NCBI GenBank assembly: GCA_027488335.1
Contig: JAIYBU010000028.1
Span: forward strand, 1 to 38,162
Direction of reading: 5' to 3'
DNA: 38,162 nucleotides
From: Cytophagaceae bacterium
GTDB lineage: Bacteria; Bacteroidota; Bacteroidia; Cytophagales; Spirosomataceae
The position numbers and the translations under genes were made by a program. Of this stretch, positions 1 through 7,315 are shown piece by piece. The notes beneath the pieces were generated by a model that was given only the letters and a program-made list of their open reading frames with translations, did no database searches and had not been told where the DNA came from. The first letter of the stretch is position 1. Each line of letters opens with the position of its first letter.

Positions 1-273
1 GAAAACTTCCACTGTATCGCCTACTGCGAGGTTAGGAAGGTCACGGAATTCAGAAGTCGAAACTAAACCATCTGATTTAAAACCGATGTTAAGCAATACC
101 TCACGGTCAGTGATACCCACAACCGTTGCCATTACTACATCTTTTTCTGTTACATTAGCAAGTGTCTCTGCGTAGAGAGCTTCTAATTTTGCTTTTTCGT
201 CGGCCGAATAGCCTCCGCCAATACCTCTTTTGGTGACCTTATCCCAGTCGAAATCTGCAATTTGTGCTGCCAT
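1..273 (-). CDS. rpsA: 30S ribosomal protein S1, N-terminal part (truncated by window edge)
   Basis: The first 91 codons of a minus-strand gene are present, beginning with MAAQIADFDWDKV at the ATG ending at base 273 and running off the left edge without a stop. Residues about 45-75 (MATVVGITDREVLLNIGFK, then SDGLVSTSEF) are the first S1 (OB-fold) RNA-binding repeat, with the N-terminal extension typical of the Bacteroidota protein. S1 binds mRNA on the small ribosomal subunit and is thought to matter for initiation in organisms with weak Shine-Dalgarno sites. It is divergent from tadA and has a convincing promoter of its own at 368-396, giving a leader of about 90 bases. The remaining S1 repeats lie outside the window. 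The assignment is secure from the sequence even though the gene is partial. Confidence 0.93.
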   Translation of the reverse strand, partial: MAAQIADFDWDKVTKRGIGGGYSADEKAKLEALYAETLANVTEKDVVMATVVGITDREVLLNIGFKSDGLVSTSEFRDLPNLAVGDTVEVF

Positions 274-302
274 AATATGTTGATTTTTAGCTCTTTATAC
301 AT

Positions 303-317
303 CAACTCGTCGAGCTG
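303..317 (-). promoter_or_regulatory. inverted repeat in the rpsA leader
   Basis: Seven-base arms CAACTCG and CGAGCTG flank a single base. They pair with one G-U in the minus-strand transcript, about 30 bases before the rpsA start codon. Ribosomal protein genes are often controlled by leader RNA structures, so this could be a translational control hairpin. The one-base loop would have to open, and no known motif was recognised. Confidence 0.25.
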
Positions 318-367
318 CCCGAATTGAAAATGGTTGAAAATAAAGTTTTCCTTTGCAAAAAGGAGTG

Positions 368-396
368 CAAAATTACTAAAAAATCTGTAAAAACAA
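368..396 (-). promoter_or_regulatory. Bacteroidota-type promoter for rpsA
   Basis: Read on the minus strand there is TTG (bases 396-394), an 18-base spacer and TAATTTTG (375-368). This matches the TTTG / TAnnTTTG promoter pattern of Bacteroidota. It points toward rpsA and predicts a transcript start about 85-90 bases before the ATG. Confidence 0.6.
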
Positions 397-502
397 CCTT
401 TTTAAGTTGAATATTTTGAGCTAAAAACCTGATTTTCAATGAAAAATACAGATTGGAGGTTGTTTTTTCTTATATTTCATACTTCATATCTCACATCACC
501 GC

Positions 503-510
503 TATCTTTG
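503..510 (+). promoter_or_regulatory. -7 promoter element of tadA
   Basis: TATCTTTG matches TAnnTTTG exactly. It ends 16 bases before the GTG chosen as the tadA start, which implies a very short leader of about 10 bases. No clear -33 element is seen. Confidence 0.5.
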
Positions 511-526
511 CGGAAAAAGTAAAATT

Positions 527-985
527 GTGGTAAAAAACTATCCTTTATATTCGCATGAATATTTTATGGCAAAAGCCCTCGACTTGGCTATTCAGGCTGG
601 TGAAGCAGGCGAAATTCCTGTAGGAGCAATAGTAGTAGCGAGTGGAAGTAAGATTATAGGTAAAGGAAGTAATCAAACTGAGCAGTTGAATGATGTAACC
701 GCTCACGCTGAAATCATAGCCATTACGGCCGCAACGCAGTTTTTGGGAGCCAAATACTTGAAAGAATGTACGCTTTATGTAACGCTTGAGCCGTGTGTGA
801 TGTGTGCTGGGGCGTTGCATTGGTCGCAGATTGATAGAATTGTTTTCGGAGCTTCCGACATCAAAAGAGGTTTTAGTCGAGTTAGTCCGTCAATACTTCA
901 CCCCAAAACGAGTGTCGTAAAAGGTATTTTAGAAACGGACTGTGAAATGCTTCTAAAGAATTTTTTCAAAGGTTTGCGAACATAA
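527..985 (+). CDS. tadA: tRNA-specific adenosine deaminase TadA
   Basis: The 152-residue product belongs to the zinc-dependent cytidine/deoxycytidylate deaminase fold. The active-site signature is complete: H60-A61-E62, where Glu62 is the proton shuttle, and P89-C90-V-M-C93, where the two cysteines together with His60 bind zinc. TadA converts A34 to inosine in the tRNA-Arg anticodon, which allows wobble decoding of CGN codons. The length is normal for the family. A GTG start is chosen because the residues just before the first ATG (codon 14, ...SHEYFM) match the usual family N-terminus, and because the -7 box at 503-510 leaves room for it. The gene is divergent from rpsA and followed by the superoxide dismutase gene without an obvious terminator. 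A guanine deaminase is less likely given the HAE and PCxMC context. Confidence 0.9.
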   Translation: MVKNYPLYSHEYFMAKALDLAIQAGEAGEIPVGAIVVASGSKIIGKGSNQTEQLNDVTAHAEIIAITAATQFLGAKYLKECTLYVTLEPCVMCAGALHWSQIDRIVFGASDIKRGFSRVSPSILHPKTSVVKGILETDCEMLLKNFFKGLRT

Positions 986-1030
986 AAAAACGTATTGGTG
1001 TTAAACAACTACGAATGTTTGTAGAAACTC

Positions 1031-1058
1031 ATTCATCATTTATCATTCATCATTTATC
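1031..1058 (+). repeat. two tandem 14-base repeats upstream of sod
   Basis: ATTCATCATTTATC occurs twice back to back and is followed by a partial third copy (ATT). It lies 12 bases before the superoxide dismutase start codon, in the leader or promoter area. Its function is unknown. Confidence 0.8.
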
Positions 1059-1070
1059 ATTAAACTTAAA

Positions 1071-1697
1071 ATGGCATATACGCTCGAACCCCTTCCGTAT
1101 GCAAGTGATGCTTTAGAGCCACACTTCGACAAAGCAACCATGGAAATTCACCATGACCGTCATCACCAAGCTTATGTAACAAACCTCAACAATGCAATTG
1201 CTGGTACAGAAATGGAAAGCCTTACATTGAAAGAGTTATTAGCGAATATCAGTAAATATCCAGCACCCGTTCGCAACAACGGTGGTGGACATTTCAACCA
1301 CGATTTATTCTGGAATATTCTCTCACCAAACGGTGGAGGCGAGCCTTCAAGTACATTGGGTGCAGCTATCGACGAAACTTGGGGTTCGTTAGCAAATTTC
1401 AAAGAAGAATTTAAGAAAGCAGCCATTGGCCGTTTCGGCTCTGGCTGGGCGTGGTTGTGTGTGGATGACCAAGAAAAGCTTTTCATTACATCAACACCTA
1501 ACCAAGATAATCCTTTGATGGATGTTGCCGATAAAAAAGGTATTCCAGTTTTAGGGTTAGATGTTTGGGAACACGCATATTATTTGAAATTCCAAAACAA
1601 ACGCCCAGATTATATTGATTCATTCTGGAATGTTGTAAACTGGGATGAAGTACAAAAACGTTATTCAAATGCGAAAAGAGCAATTCCAAACGCATAA
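1071..1697 (+). CDS. superoxide dismutase, Fe/Mn family (Mn-type signature)
   Basis: This 208-residue cytosolic enzyme (no signal peptide) dismutates superoxide to oxygen and hydrogen peroxide. The four metal ligands are visible: His27 in the N-terminal helical hairpin, His77 in [11 protein letters not shown], and Asp163 and His167 in [11 protein letters not shown]. The second-shell glutamine comes from the C-terminal domain motif TPNQDNPLM, and there is a glycine in the GGGH segment. Both are features of the manganese or cambialistic branch rather than the classical iron enzymes. The length is normal for the family. The gene stands alone, with tandem repeats just upstream and a terminator just downstream (1717-1754). 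The family is certain; actual metal use cannot be decided from sequence alone, so no sodA or sodB symbol is given. Confidence 0.93.
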   Translation: MAYTLEPLPYASDALEPHFDKATMEIHHDRHHQAYVTNLNNAIAGTEMESLTLKELLANISKYPAPVRNNGGGHFNHDLFWNILSPNGGGEPSSTLGAAIDETWGSLANFKEEFKKAAIGRFGSGWAWLCVDDQEKLFITSTPNQDNPLMDVADKKGIPVLGLDVWEHAYYLKFQNKRPDYIDSFWNVVNWDEVQKRYSNAKRAIPNA

Positions 1698-1716
1698 AAA
1701 ATTGAAGTTATAAATG

Positions 1717-1754
1717 AAAAGGGTAGGTTTTAGCAATGAAATCTACCTTTTTTT
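1717..1754 (+). terminator. rho-independent terminator after sod
   Basis: GGTAGGTTT (1722-1730) pairs with AAATCTACC (1739-1747) with one G-U across an 8-base loop. Seven T's follow. It closes the superoxide dismutase unit. Confidence 0.75.
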
Positions 1755-1827
1755 ATGACAAAAAGTTAAGAATTTGAGAGATTATGAGAGTATTAACATT
1801 TGCCAAAAAATAAATAAACAAAATTTA

Positions 1828-1861
1828 TTTGACTAATTTTTCTGTATAATACTTAGTTTTG
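1828..1861 (+). promoter_or_regulatory. promoter of the polysaccharide export operon
   Basis: TTTG at 1828-1831 and TAGTTTTG at 1854-1861 match the Bacteroidota -33 and -7 elements with a 22-base spacer, slightly longer than ideal. Transcription would start near 1868, about 35 bases before the exporter gene. Confidence 0.55.
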
Positions 1862-1888
1862 TGTTTTAATTAACGTCGTTTTATTCAT

Positions 1889-1900
1889 AGGTAGCTACAA
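1889..1900 (+). promoter_or_regulatory. ops/JUMPstart-like element in the export-operon leader
   Basis: AGGTAGCTACAA lies in the predicted early transcribed leader, just before the exporter start codon. It contains GGTAGC, the core of the enterobacterial ops element (GGCGGTAGCNT), which recruits the NusG paralogue RfaH to polysaccharide operons. A nearly identical sequence is at 22128-22140. The resemblance is short and the role is inferred. Confidence 0.3.
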
Positions 1901-1901
1901 A

Positions 1902-4241
1902 ATGAATCTAAAAAAACAACTCATTCTTTCAATTAGTAAACTTTCCCTGCTTGTTTTTATTAGCCTTTTAGGTATTTCTACTGCTTTTGCACAGAGCGTT
2001 GATGAATTATCTGATGACCAAATTCAGCAGTTTATGAAGCAAGCCCAAGAAAGTGGCATGAGCGAAGAACAGCTAATGGCAGCGGCAGCAGCAAAGGGTT
2101 TTGGAAGTGCTGATATTGCTAAGTTTAAGGAGAGAATGACAAAACTTCAATCTGATAAAAAAGCTCTTGTTAATACTAATACTTCTGATACAGAAAGAAG
2201 ATTAAACGATACGACTAAAATTGAGAAAGATGCAAAACTAACACTAACGGTGGATAGCTCTGCAATTAGGCGAGAAAAATACTATGGACTAAATTTGTTC
2301 AATAATAAAAAGATTGTTTTTGAACCCAATCTACGTATTCCAACGCCTAAAAACTATATTTTAGGAACAGGAGATGAATTAAATATTTCAATTACAGGTT
2401 TTGCTGTGCAAAATTATAAGGCAAAGGTTTCGCCCGAAGGAACAGTGCAGCTGGATATTCTTAGCCCCATCTATGTAAGCGGCCTAACGATTGAACAAGC
2501 ACGAGAAAGAATTATTAATCGCTTGAAGAGTCGTTTTGCTGGTTTGAATAATTCGGGTGGTGGTTTATATGCTGATATAACTTTGGGAAATATCAGAAGC
2601 ATATCAGTAACAGTTATTGGTGAAGCTTTTCAACCAGGAACTTTCACGATTCCATCACTCGCAAATGTTTTTAATGTCCTTTACGCTTGTGGTGGCCCAT
2701 CTGAAATTGGTTCACTAAGAAATATAGAGGTATTTCGTAATGGAAAAGTTATCAGAACTTTAGATGTTTATGATTTTTTATTACACGGCGACCAAAAAGA
2801 CAATATTATTCTGCAAGACCAAGATATTATTCGTATTCCTTATGTTGATACTCGTGTATCGCTTATTGGAGAGGTGAGAAATCCTAAAATTTTTGAAGTG
2901 AAGAGGGGAGAAACATTTAAAGATGTATTAGCCTTTGCTGGTGGCTTTAAAGAGCTGGCTTATTCAAAGACGATTTCTTTAGAAAGAGCAACACCCACCG
3001 AAAAGCGTATTATTAGTATCGACCAAAATGAGATAGCTACATTTCTGCCTCAGAAAGGAGACGTTTATATGATTGGTAAAATATTGAATCGTTTTGAAAA
3101 TATTGTCACAATCAAAGGAGCTGTTTACAGAGAAGGTAGTTACGAATTGGAAAAAGATATAACTGTAAAGCAATTAATAGCTCGTGCAGAAGGTTTGAAA
3201 CAGGATGCTTTTAAGGAAAGAGTTTTATTAAAAAGAGAGCGAGAAAACCTTGAACCAGAGATTATAGCACTCAATTTATCCAAAATTTTGAATGGTGAAT
3301 CTGAAGATATTCGTTTGAAATTGAAAGATACATTGTTTATTAAAGCAGTGAAAGATTTAAGAGAACGTTTGACTGTTTCAATAAGTGGAGCTATCAATAA
3401 GGCGGGAACTTATGAGTTTGCCGATAATATGACAGTTTCAGATTTAGTTACAATGGCAGGTGGTTTTACCGATGGTGCATCTGCTTCAAAAATTGAAGTT
3501 GCTCGAAGAATTAAAGCAGATACGTTAGGTGTTTCCAAAGAGCAATCAGTCAAGATTGAAACCATAGATGTAGATAGGAATTTGATAGGAACTGAAAGTA
3601 AAAAACTACTTTTAAGACCTTTTGATAGAGTATACATACGTATATTACCTCGCTATGAAGAGCAGAAGAATGTTACAATTACAGGAGAAGTATTTTACCC
3701 TGGTCCTTATGCGTTAAAAGATAAAACAGAAAAAATTTCAGATTTAATATTCAAATCAGGCGGGTTAAAAAGTGAGGCGGATTTGGGAAGTGCAAAATTT
3801 ATGAGAGGTGGAAAAGTAATAGGGGTTGATATTATAAAGGTATTAGAAGATAGAAATGATGTAAACAACTTGGTCTTAAATACAGGAGATATGCTGGAAA
3901 TTCCTCGTAAGAAAGAAACCGTTACTATTAATGGACAGGTTTATAACCCTACAACAGTGCCTTACTCATCGGGTTTGAAGTTAAAAGGGTATATAGACTT
4001 AGCAGGGGGAGCAACAGATAGTGCCTATGTAAATAAAGCTTACGTGAAGTATGGAAATGGAAGACTTGACCGTACAAAAGGTTTTTGGTTTATTAAATCC
4101 TACCCTAAAATTGAAAATGGTTCAGAGATTATTGTTCCAGTTAGAAGAAAATACAAATGGACACCCGCTGAACGTATAGCTGTTAGCTCGGCTGTAGTTT
4201 CAATCACCACTATTTTAGTGACAGTTCTGAGAACACTTTAA
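1902..4241 (+). CDS. Wza-like outer-membrane polysaccharide exporter with six SLBB domains
   Basis: This 779-residue protein has a signal peptide (residues 1-30, ending STAFA before QSVDEL) with no lipobox cysteine. A charged, Gln/Ala-rich segment follows. A polysaccharide-export (Poly_export) domain occupies about residues 147-225 (...YILGTGDELNISITG). Six SLBB repeats begin near residues 231, 317, 400, 490, 590 and 674; most open with a beta strand of the form V-I-G-E/A-V-x-x-P-G and contain a GG-containing turn. The C-terminus (about 760-778) is one hydrophobic helix, as in Wza, where such helices form the outer-membrane pore. Wza itself is about 380 residues, so this is a long form with extra SLBB repeats, common in Bacteroidota. 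It is the first gene of an operon with the chain-length protein (16-base gap) and rfbA. The role is export of a surface polysaccharide. Confidence 0.88.
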   Translation: MNLKKQLILSISKLSLLVFISLLGISTAFAQSVDELSDDQIQQFMKQAQESGMSEEQLMAAAAAKGFGSADIAKFKERMTKLQSDKKALVNTNTSDTERRLNDTTKIEKDAKLTLTVDSSAIRREKYYGLNLFNNKKIVFEPNLRIPTPKNYILGTGDELNISITGFAVQNYKAKVSPEGTVQLDILSPIYVSGLTIEQARERIINRLKSRFAGLNNSGGGLYADITLGNIRSISVTVIGEAFQPGTFTIPSLANVFNVLYACGGPSEIGSLRNIEVFRNGKVIRTLDVYDFLLHGDQKDNIILQDQDIIRIPYVDTRVSLIGEVRNPKIFEVKRGETFKDVLAFAGGFKELAYSKTISLERATPTEKRIISIDQNEIATFLPQKGDVYMIGKILNRFENIVTIKGAVYREGSYELEKDITVKQLIARAEGLKQDAFKERVLLKRERENLEPEIIALNLSKILNGESEDIRLKLKDTLFIKAVKDLRERLTVSISGAINKAGTYEFADNMTVSDLVTMAGGFTDGASASKIEVARRIKADTLGVSKEQSVKIETIDVDRNLIGTESKKLLLRPFDRVYIRILPRYEEQKNVTITGEVFYPGPYALKDKTEKISDLIFKSGGLKSEADLGSAKFMRGGKVIGVDIIKVLEDRNDVNNLVLNTGDMLEIPRKKETVTINGQVYNPTTVPYSSGLKLKGYIDLAGGATDSAYVNKAYVKYGNGRLDRTKGFWFIKSYPKIENGSEIIVPVRRKYKWTPAERIAVSSAVVSITTILVTVLRTL

Positions 4242-4257
4242 TATACTAAAAAGTATT

Positions 4258-5292
4258 ATGGAAGAAGAAAAAGATATTATTAGCATTGATTTTAATGCTT
4301 TTTTCAAAATAATCTGGAAAGAAAAAATTTGGATAGTTGTAATAACGCTATTATTTGCAATTGGAGGTGTTTATTATGCCTTAACAGCTCGTGAAGAGTT
4401 TGTTTCAATAGGTAAAATACTCCCAGAATACCAATCTAAGGTTGGTGGATTAGGACAATTGTCGGGCCTGGCAAGTTTAGCAGGTATTGATGTTAATAGT
4501 GCTGGTGGAGGCAGTTCGGATGCAATCAGACCTGATTTGTATCCAGATGTGCTAAAAAGTACGCCATTTTTTTTAGAACTTCTTAAAATAAAGGTTCGTA
4601 CGAAAGACAATAAAGAAATGCCCTTTAGCCAGTTTTATGATACCTTCGTGTTAGATAATGATATTAAGGAGAAAGATACTAAAATTACATTTCCAACAAG
4701 TAATCAGTATATTGCGGTAAGTTATCAGACTGAAAAAAATTTAAAAGATTTAAGAGAACGCATTAGTGCCGTTATTGATAAAAAATCGGGTCTTATTACT
4801 GTAACTGTCAAACTCCCTGACCCTGTTGTTGCTACAATTATTACAGATTATAGCATGAATTTTTTAGCAAATTACATAACTAATTACCGAACAGAAAAAG
4901 CAAAAAGAGATTTAAACTTTTTGGCTGAAAGATTAGATGCAGCCAAAGGGAAATATTATACTAATCAAGCCAAAAAAGCACAGTATAGTGACCAATATCA
5001 ACTTTCGATGATGAAACTTCAAGCTGCTGATTTACAACGAGAGAGAATAGAATCGGAATATAAAATTTCATCAACGTTCTATAATAGCTTATTACAAAAA
5101 TACGAAGAAGCCAAATTAAAACTTCAGCAAGAAACGCCTGTAATAAAAGTGTTAGAGCCACCTGTTGTACCTAACAAACGAAGCGAGCCTAAACGTCCAA
5201 TAGTTATCATATTAGCCACTTTTTTAGGCAGTATTTTTGGTATTATTTTTGGTTTAATTAGAAAGAAAAACTATAAATTGGTAATTAAATAA
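4258..5292 (+). CDS. Wzz/GNVR-type polysaccharide chain-length determinant
   Basis: This 344-residue inner-membrane protein has two transmembrane segments, at about residues 24-42 (IWIVVITLLFAIGGVYYAL) and 313-333. A large periplasmic domain lies between them, containing a long coiled-coil stretch (about 210-290). A proline-rich motif (PPVVPNKRSEPKRP) sits just before the second segment. This is the classic architecture of Wzz and polysaccharide co-polymerases, which set chain length and bridge to the Wza-like exporter. The C-terminus is a short basic tail, with no tyrosine-kinase (Walker) domain, so it is not a full Wzc; a separate kinase may be elsewhere. It starts 16 bases after the exporter gene and is followed 34 bases later by rfbA. 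Position and architecture support the call strongly. Confidence 0.88.
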   Translation: MEEEKDIISIDFNAFFKIIWKEKIWIVVITLLFAIGGVYYALTAREEFVSIGKILPEYQSKVGGLGQLSGLASLAGIDVNSAGGGSSDAIRPDLYPDVLKSTPFFLELLKIKVRTKDNKEMPFSQFYDTFVLDNDIKEKDTKITFPTSNQYIAVSYQTEKNLKDLRERISAVIDKKSGLITVTVKLPDPVVATIITDYSMNFLANYITNYRTEKAKRDLNFLAERLDAAKGKYYTNQAKKAQYSDQYQLSMMKLQAADLQRERIESEYKISSTFYNSLLQKYEEAKLKLQQETPVIKVLEPPVVPNKRSEPKRPIVIILATFLGSIFGIIFGLIRKKNYKLVIK

Positions 5293-5326
5293 AGGTTTTG
5301 ATTGAAAATATAAAGAAAGCATCGTT

Positions 5327-6187
5327 ATGAAAGGAATAATATTAGCAGGCGGTTCGGGTACAAGATTACACCCACTCACATTGGCAGTAAGTAAACAACT
5401 AATGCCCGTGTACGATAAACCCATGATTTATTACCCACTTTCTATATTGATGCTGGCGGGTATAAAGGAGATATTGATTATTTCTACGCCGCACGATTTA
5501 CCACATTTTCAGAAATTACTCGGAGATGGTTCTCGTATAGGGTGTAGGTTTAGTTATGCCGAACAACCAAGCCCTGACGGTTTAGCACAAGCTTTTATTA
5601 TAGGAGCTGATTTTATTGGAAATGATAGTGTTGCTTTAGTTTTGGGTGATAATATTTTTTACGGTAGTGGTCTGAGTAAATTATTACAAAGCAGTACAAA
5701 TCCAGATGGTGGAGTTGTGTTTGCCTATCAAGTTCACGACCCCGAAAGGTATGGAGTTGTAGAGTTCGACGAAAATTTAAAGGCGATTTCGATTGAAGAA
5801 AAACCAGACAAACCAAAGTCAAATTATGCAGTTCCAGGTTTATATTTCTATGACAATAAAGTAGTAGAAATAGCTCAAAATATCAAGCCATCACCCAGAG
5901 GAGAGCTGGAAATAACTGATATAAACAAAGTTTATTTGGAGCAAGGAAAACTTCAAGTGGGTATAATGAATCGTGGTACTGCGTGGCTTGATACGGGTAC
6001 GTTCCAGTCTTTAATGCAAGCGGGGCAGTTTGTACAGGTTATCGAAGAGCGTCAAGGTTTGAAAGTTGGTTGTATCGAAGAAGTTGCTTACCGCATGGGT
6101 TTTATTGATGCACAGCAATTGGAGATAATAGCTAAACCATTAGTTAAGAGTGGTTATGGAGCTTATTTAATAAACTTAATTCCCTGA
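5327..6187 (+). CDS. rfbA: glucose-1-phosphate thymidylyltransferase
   Basis: The 286-residue product matches RmlA/RfbA in length and motifs. It has the nucleotide-binding loop [11 protein letters not shown] (residues 8-18), [18 protein letters not shown], the metal-site LGDN (106-109), GVVEFDE, and the sugar-binding [10 protein letters not shown]. It joins glucose-1-phosphate and dTTP to give dTDP-glucose, the first step toward dTDP-rhamnose and other dTDP-deoxysugars. The partners rfbB, rfbC and rfbD are not in this window, so here it is an orphan at the end of the export operon, closed by the terminator at 6215-6258. The family call is very secure. The final sugar made from dTDP-glucose cannot be deduced here. 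Confidence 0.95.
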   Translation: MKGIILAGGSGTRLHPLTLAVSKQLMPVYDKPMIYYPLSILMLAGIKEILIISTPHDLPHFQKLLGDGSRIGCRFSYAEQPSPDGLAQAFIIGADFIGNDSVALVLGDNIFYGSGLSKLLQSSTNPDGGVVFAYQVHDPERYGVVEFDENLKAISIEEKPDKPKSNYAVPGLYFYDNKVVEIAQNIKPSPRGELEITDINKVYLEQGKLQVGIMNRGTAWLDTGTFQSLMQAGQFVQVIEERQGLKVGCIEEVAYRMGFIDAQQLEIIAKPLVKSGYGAYLINLIP

Positions 6188-6214
6188 GATTTTTGTTTAA
6201 TATATCCCTAATAA

Positions 6215-6258
6215 GCCTTTGAAATAGCATATTGATATGTTATTTCAAAGGCCTTTTT
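6215..6258 (+). terminator. strong rho-independent terminator after rfbA
   Basis: A 12-base perfect stem (GCCTTTGAAATA with TATTTCAAAGGC) continues inward with further near-complementary bases and is followed by T's. It ends the export operon. Confidence 0.85.
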
Positions 6259-6314
6259 AGTTATAATTACTATTTTTTCCTTCAAAAATATCACTCAATA
6301 GAAGCTGTTTGCAA

Positions 6315-6322
6315 TAATTTTG
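6315..6322 (+). promoter_or_regulatory. -7 promoter element of prmA
   Basis: TAATTTTG matches TAnnTTTG exactly. It lies about 65 bases before the prmA start and just after the preceding terminator. No clear -33 element is seen. Confidence 0.45.
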
Positions 6323-6387
6323 TTGTTGATAGCGAAGAAATTCCGAACTTTACGGCTTAACTTGTATAATCAAATAAATCCGTAAAA

Positions 6388-7212
6388 GTGTCATACATCG
6401 AACTTTCCTTACAAATTGACCTTGATTTCAACGAAATCATGATGGCCGAATTGGCCGAACTTGGCTTTGAAACTTTTGTCGAAACCGAAGATGGTTTAGA
6501 TGCTTACGTTCAAGAAGAACTTTTTGAAGATTTGGCCGTCAAGAATATGCTTGAGAATTATGCCGAGCGAACGCCAATTTCTTATACTTTCAAGCAAATT
6601 GCCAAACAAAATTGGAACGAAGAATGGGAGAAAAATTTTCAGCCTATTTCAATCGGTAATGATATTTATGTGCGTGCCGATTTCCACGAGCCTCAGCCCA
6701 ATTTCCTCTACGAAATCATTATTACCCCTAAAATGTCGTTCGGAACAGGCCACCATGAAACCACTTCGATGGTTATGGAGCATCAACTTACGATTCCACA
6801 CCAAGATAAAAAAGTCTTGGATGTTGGCACAGGAACGGGTATTTTGGCAGTTTTGGCCGAAAAACTCGGTGCAAAGTATATAAGTGCCTTTGATATTGAT
6901 GAGTGGTCGGTCGAAAATACAGTTGAGAATATTGCTCTAAACAATACAAGCAAAATTTCTGTTAGATTGGGTACAATCGAAAATGAACCACAGGATAAAT
7001 ACGAAATTGTGTTGGCTAATATCAATCGAAATATTTTATTGCAGCAAATTCCTACTTATGCAACTTTTATGGCCGAGGGGGCTTCTCTTGTAATAAGTGG
7101 TTTTTATGAAGCTGATATTGCTGATATTCAGGCCGTTGCAGAATCGGTTGGATTAAAAAAAGTAGCTCAACTAAGCAAGAATCAATGGGCTTCTGTCGTT
7201 TTTAAGAGTTGA
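6388..7212 (+). CDS. prmA: ribosomal protein L11 methyltransferase
   Basis: This 274-residue cytosolic enzyme has an N-terminal ferredoxin-like substrate-recognition domain (about residues 1-60) and a linker containing NWNEEWEKNFQPI. The class I SAM-dependent methyltransferase domain follows. Diagnostic segments are MSFGTGHHETT, the SAM loop DVGTGTGILAVLAEKLGA (from about residue 145), the acidic end of strand 2 (AFDIDEWSVENT), and the PrmA signature LANINRNIL. PrmA trimethylates ribosomal protein L11. The start is a GTG giving MSYIELSLQID; the first internal ATG (codon 18) would cut away the first strand of the N-terminal domain. The gene appears to be its own unit. Confidence 0.93.
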   Translation: MSYIELSLQIDLDFNEIMMAELAELGFETFVETEDGLDAYVQEELFEDLAVKNMLENYAERTPISYTFKQIAKQNWNEEWEKNFQPISIGNDIYVRADFHEPQPNFLYEIIITPKMSFGTGHHETTSMVMEHQLTIPHQDKKVLDVGTGTGILAVLAEKLGAKYISAFDIDEWSVENTVENIALNNTSKISVRLGTIENEPQDKYEIVLANINRNILLQQIPTYATFMAEGASLVISGFYEADIADIQAVAESVGLKKVAQLSKNQWASVVFKS

Positions 7213-7259
7213 ATAATTTATTCTCTTTAAATTAGTTTTATCCAAAAGTATTTGTTTTT

Positions 7260-7291
7260 GTAAGCACCTAATTGGGTATTTAATTGCTTAC
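7260..7291 (+). other. inverted repeat between prmA and the following gene
   Basis: GTAAGCA (7260-7266) and TGCTTAC (7285-7291) are perfect 7-base arms around an 18-base interior. No T-run follows, so it is not a typical terminator. It ends 24 bases before the next start codon and could be a leader structure or a binding site. Confidence 0.35.
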
Positions 7292-7315
7292 GGAAAACTC
7301 TTTACTAACGAACCC

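Noticed and set aside
4562..4572. T-run in the Wzz-like gene as another slippage site
   Set aside because: It is only about nine T's long, common in such AT-rich sequence, and much less slippage-prone than the T18 tract.
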